Notes: generated from the letters alone by a model not told the origin. DNA of 11,863 nt from Nitrospinae bacterium CG22_combo_CG10-13_8_21_14_all_47_10 (GCA_002786505.1 PCTK01000181.1:896-12758), one strand, 5' to 3'. Positions 1-7,562 are shown, counted from the first letter of the stretch. Program-made: numbers and translations.

Positions 1-2
1 AA

Positions 3-1016
3 ATTGATTCGGTTTTTGTGGGTATTGCCGGAGGCCACATCAACAGCATGAACAGTCATGGCATTATCGCGGTCAAAGGAAAAGAGATCACGCAGAAAGA
101 TATAGACCGCGTCATTGAAGCCGCCAAGGCCATTGCCATCCCCCTGGACCGGGAGGTCATCCATGTGCTTCCCCAGGAATATATTGTCGACAGCCAGGAT
201 GGGATTAAAACACCATTGGGAATGGCCGGGGTAAGGCTTGAGGCCAAAGTCCATATCGTTACCGCCGCCGTGACGTCCGCGCAAAATATTGTCAAATGCG
301 TCAACAAGGCAGGCCTTGGAGTTCAGGACATTGTACTCGAACAATTAGCATCCAGCGAATCCGTGTTATCCCAGGATGAACGGGAACTTGGCGTTGCAAT
401 GATTGACATAGGCGGCGGAACTTCTGATATGGCTATTTTTTATCAGGGAGCCATTAAGCACACAGCGGTTTTGACAATTGCCGGAGCCCAGATGACAAAT
501 GATATCGCCATAGGCCTTCGCACTCCAAACTCGGAAGCAGAAAAAATCAAACACTCATATGGATGCGCCTACCCTTCGCTGGTTCAAGAAGATGAAATCA
601 TCGAAGCGCCGAGTGTAGGCGGACGGGAGCCGCGAACCGTTCCGCGCCAGATTCTCAGCGAAATTATTGAAGCCAGGACACGGGAAATGTTTGAGCTGTT
701 GGATCATGAAATCACCGAATCCGGTTACAGGGAAATCATCTCTTCTGGCATCGTCCTGACAGGCGGAGCCGCCTGTATGCAGGGCATGGGAGAATTGGCG
801 GAAGATGTTTTCCAGTCCCCCGTGCGCGTGGGAACACCCATTGGTCTTGGAGGATTGATGGATGTCGTGAACAACCCTATGTATGCCACCTGTACCGGAT
901 TGATCCAGTATGGGGCTAAAAGGTTTAAGTCAGGAGCAAATCGAGAACTTCAGGGAAGGAACCTGTTCGATAAAATTTTTGCACGTATGAAAGATTGGGC
1001 AGATGAATTTTTTTAA
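3..1016 (+). CDS. ftsA: Cell division protein FtsA, 5' end cut by the window
   Basis: FtsA is an actin-like ATPase that anchors FtsZ filaments to the inner face of the cytoplasmic membrane and recruits later divisome proteins. The frame is open from base 3 (I-D-S-V-F-V-G-I-A-G-G), which matches the interior of the family, so the true start lies upstream; about 338 codons are visible of a usual 410-420. The actin-fold phosphate-binding motif DIGGGTSD is encoded near bases 406-429, and the adenosine-binding glycine motif TGGAAC near 760-777. The last residues, NLFDKIFARMKDWADEFF, form the expected amphipathic membrane-targeting helix, so the 3' end is intact. A GTG at base 18 could be mistaken for a start, but homology continues upstream of it. 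The gene ends 14 bases before ftsZ, the classic division-cluster arrangement, so the two are very probably co-transcribed. Confidence 0.96.
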   Translation: MDSVFVGIAGGHINSMNSHGIIAVKGKEITQKDIDRVIEAAKAIAIPLDREVIHVLPQEYIVDSQDGIKTPLGMAGVRLEAKVHIVTAAVTSAQNIVKCVNKAGLGVQDIVLEQLASSESVLSQDERELGVAMIDIGGGTSDMAIFYQGAIKHTAVLTIAGAQMTNDIAIGLRTPNSEAEKIKHSYGCAYPSLVQEDEIIEAPSVGGREPRTVPRQILSEIIEARTREMFELLDHEITESGYREIISSGIVLTGGAACMQGMGELAEDVFQSPVRVGTPIGLGGLMDVVNNPMYATCTGLIQYGAKRFKSGANRELQGRNLFDKIFARMKDWADEFF

Positions 1017-1030
1017 AACCGGAGGGTACA

Positions 1031-2191
1031 ATGAGTTTAATAGAGTTTGATAACGAAAACGATTATTCAGCAACAATCAAGGTCGTTGGTGTAGGAGGTG
1101 GCGGTAATAATGCTGTCAACTCCATGGTCCGGGACAATATCCGCGGCGTGGAGTTTATTATTGCCAACACAGATCTGCAAACGCTCGAAAAATCCGAATG
1201 CTCTGGGAAAATTCAAATTGGCGGAGAACTAACCCGTGGGCTTGGCGCAGGATCCAATCCGGAAATCGGGAGGAATGCCGCTGAAGAGAGTGAAGCCACC
1301 ATTCGTGAAATGCTGGAAGGGGCCGACATGGTCTTCATCACCGCTGGAATGGGTGGTGGAACAGGTACCGGGGCCGCACCTATCATTTCACGTATCGCCA
1401 AGGAAGTAGGAGCCCTAACGGTCGGGGTCGTCACCAAACCCTTTGCATTTGAGGGTAAACGACGGATGAGGCAGGCCGACGAAGGAATCCAGGAACTCAA
1501 GGACGCGGTTGATACTTTGATTGTCATTCCCAACCAGAAACTTCTCAGTTATGTCGGCAAACAAACTTCATTCACCGGAGCATTTTCCATGGTGGACGAT
1601 GTTTTGAAGCAGGCCGTTTGCAGTATCTCAGACCTGATCGTGATACCCGGCCTTATCAACCTGGATTTCGCCGATGTCAAATGCATTATGGGTAGCATGG
1701 GCAAAGCCCTGATGGGTAGTGGAACAGCCACCGGAGAATCAAGGGCCATTGAAGCGGCACAAAAAGCCATCTCCAGCCCGTTACTTGATGAAGCAACCGT
1801 AGACGGTGCAAAGGGGATTTTGATCAACATCACAGGTGGTGAAGACCTCACCCTTCTGGAAGTTAACGAGGCTTCAATGATGGTTCAGGAAAATGCCCAT
1901 GAAGATGCCCATATTATTTTTGGAGCGGTGATCGACAAACAAATGCAAGGAGAGATGCGGGTAACTGTTATCGCCACAGGATTTGAGGATGCCACTGTAA
2001 TGCAACCTGAAGAAAGGCCTGCGTTGAAGAAAGTGGTCGGGGGTGACCCAAGGTCCAACAGTCATTCAGGAATAAATTCCTACAAACATTTAAAATCACT
2101 GGCCTCTGCCATCAAGGAAGAAAATCCGGATCCGGGAAGCTTGACGGCAAACTTTGATATTCCAACTTTTCTCCGCAAACACGCGGACTAA
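1031..2191 (+). CDS. ftsZ: Cell division GTPase FtsZ
   Basis: FtsZ is the tubulin-like GTPase that polymerises into the cytokinetic ring at midcell. The 386-residue protein has the N-terminal nucleotide-binding glycines (VGVGGGGNNAVNSM, about 19-32), the tubulin signature GGGTGTG (108-114) and the T7 catalytic loop NLDFAD (210-215), whose two aspartates complete the GTPase site of the next subunit. A short variable linker (about 322-375) leads to the conserved tail DIPTFLRKHAD (376-386), which binds FtsA and other tail partners. All catalytic landmarks are present and the length is normal. The start is fixed by a GGAGG at 1021-1025, five bases before the ATG. FtsA lies directly upstream. A GC-rich hairpin lies 15 bases after the stop. 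Confidence 0.98.
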   Translation: MSLIEFDNENDYSATIKVVGVGGGGNNAVNSMVRDNIRGVEFIIANTDLQTLEKSECSGKIQIGGELTRGLGAGSNPEIGRNAAEESEATIREMLEGADMVFITAGMGGGTGTGAAPIISRIAKEVGALTVGVVTKPFAFEGKRRMRQADEGIQELKDAVDTLIVIPNQKLLSYVGKQTSFTGAFSMVDDVLKQAVCSISDLIVIPGLINLDFADVKCIMGSMGKALMGSGTATGESRAIEAAQKAISSPLLDEATVDGAKGILINITGGEDLTLLEVNEASMMVQENAHEDAHIIFGAVIDKQMQGEMRVTVIATGFEDATVMQPEERPALKKVVGGDPRSNSHSGINSYKHLKSLASAIKEENPDPGSLTANFDIPTFLRKHAD

Positions 2192-2205
2192 TAACTGTTC
2201 GATAA

Positions 2206-2228
2206 CCGGCGGGTGTCTGTCCCGCCGG
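2206..2228. terminator. GC-rich perfect hairpin between convergent ftsZ and DUF547 genes
   Basis: An 8-bp perfect inverted repeat, CCGGCGGG (2206-2213) and CCCGCCGG (2221-2228), encloses a 7-base loop. It lies 15 bases after the ftsZ stop and between two converging genes, so a role in ending transcription or protecting the ftsZ mRNA 3' end is plausible. Neither strand has a T tract after the stem, so it is not a standard intrinsic terminator. It could also be a dispersed repeat. Confidence 0.45.
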
Positions 2229-2284
2229 CGGAGAACGGTCCAGAAAGCTTCACGCAAAATCCGTTTGCCTTGCTGAGCAAAGCA

Positions 2285-3064
2285 TCATCCGTTAACTTTC
2301 CAATTATAGTCGAGATAAAAAATTTTTATTTTTGAGTCATTTAAAACCCTTTTTTCCTCAGCAGAAACATACTGTCCAATAAACTTTAAAATTCCCCCAC
2401 GGCTTTCAAAGTCCTCCGCAAACCATTTGAATATGGATGAGAGATAAACCCGGTTTTCTTTTACGTCCAGCTTCATCCCCTTTTGGCGAGACCGCAAAAA
2501 GTTCCTCATCTGGTCATCCAACTGTTCGTTCAACTTTTCTTCCGTGTAAGCTTCCAGGCGGAGATCAGGGCAACTTACGGAAGCGCATACAATAGCAACA
2601 TGAATGCGGGGCTCATCCATTTTCCTGAGAATTTCGTGCTCAATGTCATTGAGAGTGCGCTCTTTGCCGGCCACCTTGCCAGCCGACAGCTTCCATACTG
2701 GCCTGAACAAACTCCCCACATCTTTAATACTTTCTATGGGGTAATGGTCGGCGACCATTTTTGCCGCCAGGATATTATAAACATTGATCCAGAAAGTAAG
2801 TTTCGACTCTTTGGATTCAAGACTTGCCAGGGAGTAAGATTCCAGCCTGGAAAGCAAGCCTGAAAAAAGTGGGTCCTTTTTTAAATTGGCATAATCGACC
2901 GCGATGAGCGGAACTCCCTCCAGCATTTTTGGAGCCGCATGTTTTTTGACGAGGGCATCCCAACCAGAAAAATCAAATGCCTCGCTCCGGGAGCCAGAAA
3001 TGAAAATAAAAAATATCCCCAAAATCACAGATTGCAAGTAACAGATAATTTTTTTATCTTTCAT
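2285..3064 (-). CDS. Secreted DUF547-domain protein
   Basis: This 259-residue protein starts with charged residues MKDKK followed by a hydrophobic stretch (about 6-24) and S-G-S-R-S-E-A, which reads as a Sec signal peptide, so the mature protein is probably periplasmic or surface-exposed. The rest matches DUF547: FWINVYNILAAKMV (91-104), the pattern TLNDIEHEILR (137-147), and VCASVSCPDL (159-168) with two conserved cysteines, C160 and C165. No enzymatic role is firmly established for the family that I can cite, so function is left open. On the minus strand an AAGGA about nine bases before the ATG supports the start at 3064. It converges on ftsZ and diverges from the HAD gene, so it is probably a single-gene unit. 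Confident as to family, not as to role. Confidence 0.88.
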   Translation of the reverse strand: MKDKKIICYLQSVILGIFFIFISGSRSEAFDFSGWDALVKKHAAPKMLEGVPLIAVDYANLKKDPLFSGLLSRLESYSLASLESKESKLTFWINVYNILAAKMVADHYPIESIKDVGSLFRPVWKLSAGKVAGKERTLNDIEHEILRKMDEPRIHVAIVCASVSCPDLRLEAYTEEKLNEQLDDQMRNFLRSRQKGMKLDVKENRVYLSSIFKWFAEDFESRGGILKFIGQYVSAEEKRVLNDSKIKIFYLDYNWKVNG

Positions 3065-3111
3065 GAAGCCAAATCCTTTTCACAATATAATAAATTTTAC
3101 AGTTTTATTTT

Positions 3112-3139
3112 AGTATACTCTCAAAGGAATTCCTTACAA
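3112..3139 (-). promoter_or_regulatory. Possible sigma70-type promoter for the DUF547 gene
   Basis: On the minus strand there is a -35-like TTGTAA (3134-3139), a 16-base spacer, and a -10-like TATACT (3112-3117). They match the consensus at four and five of six positions. The site lies about 50 bases upstream of the DUF547 start codon in the divergent intergenic region. It is AT-rich sequence where chance matches are common, so the call is tentative. Confidence 0.35.
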
Positions 3140-3224
3140 TCAGGCCCACATACACGGAACCCTATTCATCCAAACCCCTGAACCCACCAACTAAAACCAT
3201 TTAACTGTTACCTCAAAATAGATA

Positions 3225-4079
3225 ATGCACCCGATTATGGATAAAAACCTGTTATACATTTCAGATCTGGACGGCACCCTTTTAAGGCCTGACAGTTCAT
3301 TCCCTGATGATTACAAAAAACGCCTCAACCGCCTGATTGAAATGGGCATGCGCTTCACCATTGCCACCGCTCGAAATTACGATTCGGCACACCCGATTTT
3401 GAAGGGACTGAACTTGCGCCTGCCCGTCATTTTATTCAATGGAGTTTACATGGCCGATTTCGATACGGGGCGCATTTTGGAGCATACCAGTTCGATTGAA
3501 AATAAAGTCATTCAAAGTATGCTCGAAATGGCTTTGCCTTTGGGCATTGATCCTTTCATCTATACGCTTGGAAAAAAGCACCGGCTTTATTATCTGAATG
3601 CCACAAATCCTGGTTCCAAGGCCTATGTCAAAAGCCTTGAAAATGACGGAAGACTTTGTCAGGTTAACCGTTTTAATTTTCAGGAAAGTGAAAAGGTTTC
3701 CGGGTTTTTGCTGATCGACACGCCGGATCGACTCCAACCCCTATACCACTCGCTAAAAGAAAAACATTTTGACCACCTTAATTTATATTTTGCCGAAGAC
3801 GTTTCCAGTAAAGGCTATTACTGGCTTCAGGCCTTCCACCAGGACGCCAGCAAAGGAAATATGGTAAAGGCCCTTTCTGTAAAACTTGGAGTCCCGCTGG
3901 AACAAGTCGTTGTGTTCGGGGATTATTTGAACGATCTCGATATGTTCCGCATCGCAGGCCGCTCAATTGCCATGGGGAATGCCCTACCGCAAGTCAAGGA
4001 GTCCGCTAACGAGATCATAGGTAGCAATGCCCAGGGGGCTGTCCTGCAATATCTTGAGTCTATATGGCTTGATAAATAA
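3225..4079 (+). CDS. Cof-type HAD-superfamily phosphatase
   Basis: This is a cytoplasmic magnesium-dependent hydrolase of the haloacid dehalogenase superfamily, subclass IIB (Cof/YidA-like), which generally dephosphorylates sugar phosphates or similar small phosphoesters. The 284 residues show motif I DLDGT (14-18; nucleophile D14, acid/base D16), motif II in FTIATAR (44-50), motif III lysine in DASKGNM (K210) and motif IV GDYLND (232-237). The C2-type cap lies between motifs II and III (about 80-200). Length and motif order are normal, so the enzyme should be active; the substrate cannot be read from sequence. Two starts are possible, ATG at 3225 and ATG at 3237; neither has a clear Shine-Dalgarno sequence. 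The parvulin-like gene follows 71 bases downstream on the same strand and may be co-transcribed. Confidence 0.92.
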   Translation: MHPIMDKNLLYISDLDGTLLRPDSSFPDDYKKRLNRLIEMGMRFTIATARNYDSAHPILKGLNLRLPVILFNGVYMADFDTGRILEHTSSIENKVIQSMLEMALPLGIDPFIYTLGKKHRLYYLNATNPGSKAYVKSLENDGRLCQVNRFNFQESEKVSGFLLIDTPDRLQPLYHSLKEKHFDHLNLYFAEDVSSKGYYWLQAFHQDASKGNMVKALSVKLGVPLEQVVVFGDYLNDLDMFRIAGRSIAMGNALPQVKESANEIIGSNAQGAVLQYLESIWLDK

Positions 4080-4150
4080 TTTTATTCAATTTAGACTGCT
4101 AATGAGAAAATTCAACCCAAAACCAACTCAACCTTTTTGCATAAAAAATC

Positions 4151-4729
4151 ATGTCTGATACCAACCAACCCCAAGAACCTGAAAAAACTGTTTTTGAACG
4201 GGACAAAACTGCCAAGGAACGCCAACCTGTAGTAGAAAGCCGCCCTGTCAAGCCCAAACCAAAAATCAAAAAAGCCTTTGTCCCAACCAGGAAAACTTTC
4301 ACCACCGACAAACTGGTGGAGCACAGGGTGAGAAACATCCGCATGACCTCCATGGATTCAGCAAAAATGATCTGGGAAACTCTTGTCGATTACCAAAATG
4401 AACTGGCACAACAGGAGATGGACGATCCCGATAAGCCTTTTCATGACTGGGAAAAAGTGGAAAAATTTTTCTCCCGCCTCGCAAAAAAATACAGTGCATG
4501 TATGAGCAAGACGTTGGGAGGGTCTTTAGGCTGGATTTACCAGGGAATGGAAATAGCATCCCAAACCATAAATCAGGAACTGGTCGATAGCATCATGAAA
4601 TCGGAGAAATTCAAGATACCGGAACCCATCAAGACAAAGCTAGGGTTTCATATCATAATGATATGCGAAAGCCAGATTCACACACCCCGCGAAAAAGTCG
4701 TTGTGGAAGAAAAGCCGCCACTGTTTTAA
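4151..4729 (+). CDS. Divergent parvulin-like peptidyl-prolyl isomerase, cytoplasmic
   Basis: This 192-residue protein has a low-complexity N-terminus rich in Lys, Pro, Glu and Arg (1-55) with no signal peptide or membrane segment. From about 58 to 175 it follows the parvulin rotamase pattern: HRVRNIRM where RARHIL is usual, then FFSRLAKKYSACMSKTLGG-SLGW (106-128), and PEPIKTKLGFHIIMICES (157-174) where the family has P-V-x-T-x-F-G-x-H-I-I. By my alignment C117 and H167 fall on Pin1 C113 and H157, but N62 replaces the first conserved histidine (Pin1 H59), and about 20 extra residues (80-100) sit in the first helix region. Activity is therefore uncertain; a substrate-binding or chaperone role is possible. 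There is no clear ribosome binding site before the ATG. The stop is 13 bases from the end of the oppositely oriented aminotransferase gene. Confidence 0.68.
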   Translation: MSDTNQPQEPEKTVFERDKTAKERQPVVESRPVKPKPKIKKAFVPTRKTFTTDKLVEHRVRNIRMTSMDSAKMIWETLVDYQNELAQQEMDDPDKPFHDWEKVEKFFSRLAKKYSACMSKTLGGSLGWIYQGMEIASQTINQELVDSIMKSEKFKIPEPIKTKLGFHIIMICESQIHTPREKVVVEEKPPLF

Positions 4730-4742
4730 ACCAGATTCGAAC

Positions 4743-6239
4743 TCACTCTCCCAGAAAAAACCGATGAATCATGGCAACAACATATTCCTGTTGAGCCCAG
4801 TCCACTTCATGGGATATGGGGAGTGCCAGGGTCTCCCTTGCGGCTTTTTCAGATTCAGGGAAATCGCCGCTTCTATAGCCTAAGGATTTGAAGCAATCCT
4901 GGAGGTGAAGTGGAACCGGATAATAGATTTCACACCCAATCCGTTTTTCGTTCAGGAAAGCCCTGAGTTCGTCCCTGCGGTTTCCCGCGCGGATGACATA
5001 CTGGTTGTAAACATGTCGCGGAAATGCTTCAGGGGGCAGTTGGACAAATGGGGTCAGCGCCGAGTCTTTAAATAACTGATGGTAGGTTTGCGCGTTTTTC
5101 CTTCTTTTCTCCGTCCAGCCTTCCAGAAAATTCAATTTGGCGCTCACAACATCTGCCTGAAGAGCATCAAGACGAAAGTTTCCCCCCATTACTTTATGGT
5201 AATATTTTGGTTCTGAGCCATGCACTCTGATAATTTTTAACTGGTTATAAAGCTCTTCTGAGTTGGTGGTCACCAAGCCACCATCGCCAAACCCACCAAG
5301 ATTTTTTGCGGGGAAAAATGAGAAGCACCCCATATCGCCCATTGAACCCGCCGGGCGGCCCTTGTATTCAGAACCAATCGCCTGCGCGGCATCTTCAATC
5401 ACTGCCAACCCCTTTTCCCTCGCCAATTGAAGAATGGGGTCCATGTCCGCGCATTGCCCATAAAGGTGCACCGGGATAATGGCTTTGGTATTCGGAGTAA
5501 TGCAACGCTCAATATGTTCCGGCTTGATATTAAAAGTGATGTCATTGATATCCACAAAAACCGGTTTGGCCCCGGCCCGGATAATAGAACCCGCCGTCGC
5601 AAAAAATGTGTAAGGTGAGGTGATCACTTCATCACCCGGACCAACTCCCAATGCCATCAACGCAATCAGCAACGCGTCAGTACCTGATGAAACTCCAACG
5701 GCGTATTTTGTCTGGCAATAATCTGCCATCCGCTCTTCCATTCGGGAAACTTTGGAACCCAAAATGAAATGCCCCGACCGAATCGTTTCCGCCATCTCCT
5801 TTTCCACCTCATTTAATATCTGGTGATACGAGGCAGTGATATCCAGCAAACGAACTTCCTCGACCGGCCCAGGCGGGGCATCCAGTTTTTCCTGCAACTG
5901 GCCTGGAGTCAAAGCCGTTAAACCGGAAAATTTTTCAGGGGACAGCGTGACCACCGCATCCAGACCACAGGCTTTCACCAAATGCGCCGCCAGGGTTTGT
6001 GTGAACGGTTTTCCTGAGCCCAGGGCCAAGTCGATATCGTGCGCCGTGGGAGTCAAAACAGCCAACTCCCGCAAAAGAGATTGAGCGTCCTGTGCTCCGG
6101 CCTCCTCCAAAATGGCAGGGATTGAAGTAGACACCACCCAGCCTTGGCAACGTTTCTGGCGGCACAGGTTTAGCACCGCCGAATCTGTCCTGTTTTTTAA
6201 TGCCTGAACCAGGCAATCCACATCTAAAAGAATCCGCAT
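4743..6239 (-). CDS. PIN-like domain fused to DegT/DnrJ/EryC1/StrS aminotransferase
   Basis: Residues 130-498 form a PLP-dependent sugar aminotransferase of the type that makes amino sugars for lipopolysaccharide, capsule or glycan modification. Landmarks are LLDITASYHQI (131-141), SSGTDAL (184-190), EDAAQAIGS (282-290; D283 for the PLP ring nitrogen), and FFPAKNLGGFGDGG (308-321) with K312 as the Schiff-base lysine. Family members are usually about 370-390 residues; the extra ~125 N-terminal residues resemble a PIN domain: MRILLDVDCLV (1-11), a conserved-looking glutamate at 45/46, CGLDAVVTLSPEKF (91-104), and a tail ALTPGQLQEKL. Acidic residues usual before the last helix (F-x-D) and in T-R-N/D appear as FTQ and TLS, so nuclease activity is doubtful. 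No methionine or stop separates the two parts, so the fusion is encoded. The substrate sugar is not identifiable. Confidence 0.88.
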   Translation of the reverse strand: MRILLDVDCLVQALKNRTDSAVLNLCRQKRCQGWVVSTSIPAILEEAGAQDAQSLLRELAVLTPTAHDIDLALGSGKPFTQTLAAHLVKACGLDAVVTLSPEKFSGLTALTPGQLQEKLDAPPGPVEEVRLLDITASYHQILNEVEKEMAETIRSGHFILGSKVSRMEERMADYCQTKYAVGVSSGTDALLIALMALGVGPGDEVITSPYTFFATAGSIIRAGAKPVFVDINDITFNIKPEHIERCITPNTKAIIPVHLYGQCADMDPILQLAREKGLAVIEDAAQAIGSEYKGRPAGSMGDMGCFSFFPAKNLGGFGDGGLVTTNSEELYNQLKIIRVHGSEPKYYHKVMGGNFRLDALQADVVSAKLNFLEGWTEKRRKNAQTYHQLFKDSALTPFVQLPPEAFPRHVYNQYVIRAGNRRDELRAFLNEKRIGCEIYYPVPLHLQDCFKSLGYRSGDFPESEKAARETLALPISHEVDWAQQEYVVAMIHRFFLGE

Positions 6240-6309
6240 GAATTATTTAAACCTTGAAATTTTTTGGGAGAACTCTTTGAGGGGCATTCGGGTATCCAAC
6301 ACCCATTCT

Positions 6310-6591
6310 CTAAAATTGAATATCCTGACCTAACTTTTCACGAAGAATGATCTCCGCGGGAGTGTAGTACTTTTTATTCACATTGCACTTTTTACATGAA
6401 GGCACCAGATTCCCGCGCTTACTTTTTCCTCCCCGGGAAATTGGGACAATATGGTCCATGGTCAACTCTTCTGCCGGAAACCTGCCTCCGCAATAATGGC
6501 AAACACCCGCCTGGATTTTTTCCTTCCACCACTGTGACTGGCGAAGCTTACGTGCTTTGGCTTTTTCAACTTTGAATTTCTGCTCGCCCAT
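6310..6591 (-). CDS. Small HNH endonuclease-family protein
   Basis: With an ATG at 6591 this is a 93-residue protein with a basic N-terminus (1-26) followed by an HNH fold: zinc-type CHYC (31-34), DHIVPISRGG (46-55) with the metal-binding D46/H47, GNLVPSC (60-66), and CKKCNVNKK (66-74). Two CxxC pairs would hold a structural zinc. This is the compact McrA-like HNH architecture found in phage, restriction and stand-alone host proteins. The frame stays open to a TTG at 6636, but that start would overlap the DUF1566 gene by 38 bases, so I prefer the ATG, seven bases after that gene's stop. Only a weak AAAGG lies about 14 bases upstream of the ATG. No methylase or specificity gene is adjacent, so its target and purpose are unknown. 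Confidence 0.85.
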   Translation of the reverse strand: MGEQKFKVEKAKARKLRQSQWWKEKIQAGVCHYCGGRFPAEELTMDHIVPISRGGKSKRGNLVPSCKKCNVNKKYYTPAEIILREKLGQDIQF

Positions 6592-6598
6592 ATTTTTA

Positions 6599-7066
6599 TT
6601 AACAACCTTTGGTTTTTTCTGCCCAGCCTGGGTCAATCATTAATCGGGGTTGCCAATCATTCCGTACGGCCCGAACCGTTCCTCTAAGGCTCCCCTTGGG
6701 ATACCAGTGAATATCCCCTATATCAAACTCGAATCCAAGCGCGGCCGATAGCCGGGTCTTGCTTGTCCAAAAACAACTACCGTAACTGAATTCAAAAATC
6801 GGGTCAATATGAAGAATAAATGTTTTCCCGCGTGACTGAAATGGTCTGGAAATTTCATAGAGGCTTTGGATTTCAAGCCGGTCTGGCAGACGCCAGTCTT
6901 CATGGCCGCCCAGTTTTTCCCGATTTAACTTTTCAATGTATTCCCGCGCATCATACCAACTGATATTATTCCCGGTTTCAATATAAGCATAGCTCTCCTG
7001 CCAAACCAAACCCGTGTGAACGTCTTTTATCGTCCTGTTTCCATTGTCAACAAACCTTGGTCCCAT
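6599..7066 (-). CDS. DUF1566 (Lcl C-terminal-like) domain protein
   Basis: From ATG 7066 this is a 155-residue protein that opens almost directly with the family signature: RFVDNGNRTIKDVHTGLVWQ (4-23), then WYDAREYIEKLN (37-48), GGHEDWRLPDRLEIQSLYEIS (53-73), a DPIFEF...CFWTS core (88-102), and GTVRAVRND (129-137). DUF1566 domains are common in secreted or surface proteins of aquatic bacteria, often many per genome; their function is not established as far as I know. No signal peptide is visible with this start. The frame stays open to a TTG at 7123, adding 19 residues including a short hydrophobic run (SVIILNL) too weak to count as a clear signal. The start is therefore uncertain. The HNH gene follows after seven bases, which suggests translational coupling. 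Confidence 0.8.
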   Translation of the reverse strand: MGPRFVDNGNRTIKDVHTGLVWQESYAYIETGNNISWYDAREYIEKLNREKLGGHEDWRLPDRLEIQSLYEISRPFQSRGKTFILHIDPIFEFSYGSCFWTSKTRLSAALGFEFDIGDIHWYPKGSLRGTVRAVRNDWQPRLMIDPGWAEKTKGC

Positions 7067-7166
7067 GATTCCATCCAAATTCAGTATTATAACAGAGTTT
7101 GCCGGAGCCACCGTAGCCGACAATCCATTGTCTGGTAAAAATAATTATTGTTCTCTGTCCTCACGG

Positions 7167-7523
7167 CTAAGTGGCGGGCCAGCCGGGTAAAGCAGGGTGG
7201 AAGCCAAAGCCGCAATTCGGAATGTCCTCAATATCCTCTTTGGTGGAGGGGAACCGATGGCAAATAAGAGGTTTTTGCGGACTGTCATGAACGCGACACC
7301 GGTTATCCTGAGTCAATTCACTGCACGGAACATCCATGGAGTAATAAAGCTGGTTTCTCTTTTCGTCCGAACCAACAACCCGTATGCCTCGGTAGGACAA
7401 ATAAAGTTGCAATTCTTTCAGGCTACCATGTTGCTGAAGGGTAATATCCCGAACAACGGTCATATTGACCGTTTTACAACACTCCCCACAGGAATGGCAT
7501 TCTCCTGTCCGTTCCATCGCCAT
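7167..7523 (-). CDS. YkgJ-family cysteine cluster protein
   Basis: The 118-residue protein carries the CxxCxxCC cluster of the YkgJ / zinc-or-iron-chelating domain family: CHSCGECC (9-16), followed by CSEL...NRCRVHDSPQKPLICHRFP (67-92), where further cysteines C67, C76 and C88 and H79 complete the expected metal-binding pattern; C104 is an additional late cysteine. The family is thought to bind zinc or an iron-sulfur cluster, but its biological role is poorly defined. The start region is supported by a strong GGAGG on the minus strand (bases 7527-7531). It is three bases from ATG 7523 and nine from the second ATG at 7517, so the second, giving 116 residues, may be the true start. It lies 39 bases downstream of queF on the same strand and may share its transcript. 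Confidence 0.85.
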   Translation of the reverse strand: MAMERTGECHSCGECCKTVNMTVVRDITLQQHGSLKELQLYLSYRGIRVVGSDEKRNQLYYSMDVPCSELTQDNRCRVHDSPQKPLICHRFPSTKEDIEDIPNCGFGFHPALPGWPAT

Positions 7524-7562
7524 ATTCCTCCAAAAACTCCCGGTCGTAAAACCGTATAGAAG

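Noticed and set aside
18..20. GTG as the start of ftsA
   Set aside because: The frame is open upstream to base 3 and the residues there continue FtsA homology, so the gene is simply cut by the window edge.
2270..2280. Palindrome TTGCTGAGCAA before the DUF547 stop
   Set aside because: It is only 11 bases with a one-base centre, has no T tract or partner site, and is short enough to be chance.
2483..3181. Plus-strand open frames across the DUF547 gene
   Set aside because: The minus-strand frame has a signal peptide and conserved DUF547 motifs; the plus-strand translations show no family pattern.
3195..3237. Leaderless or promoter-proximal start for the HAD gene (TAGATAATG)
   Set aside because: A -10-like TAGATA lies right at the start codon but no convincing -35 box is found at the right distance, so the match is too weak to report as a promoter.
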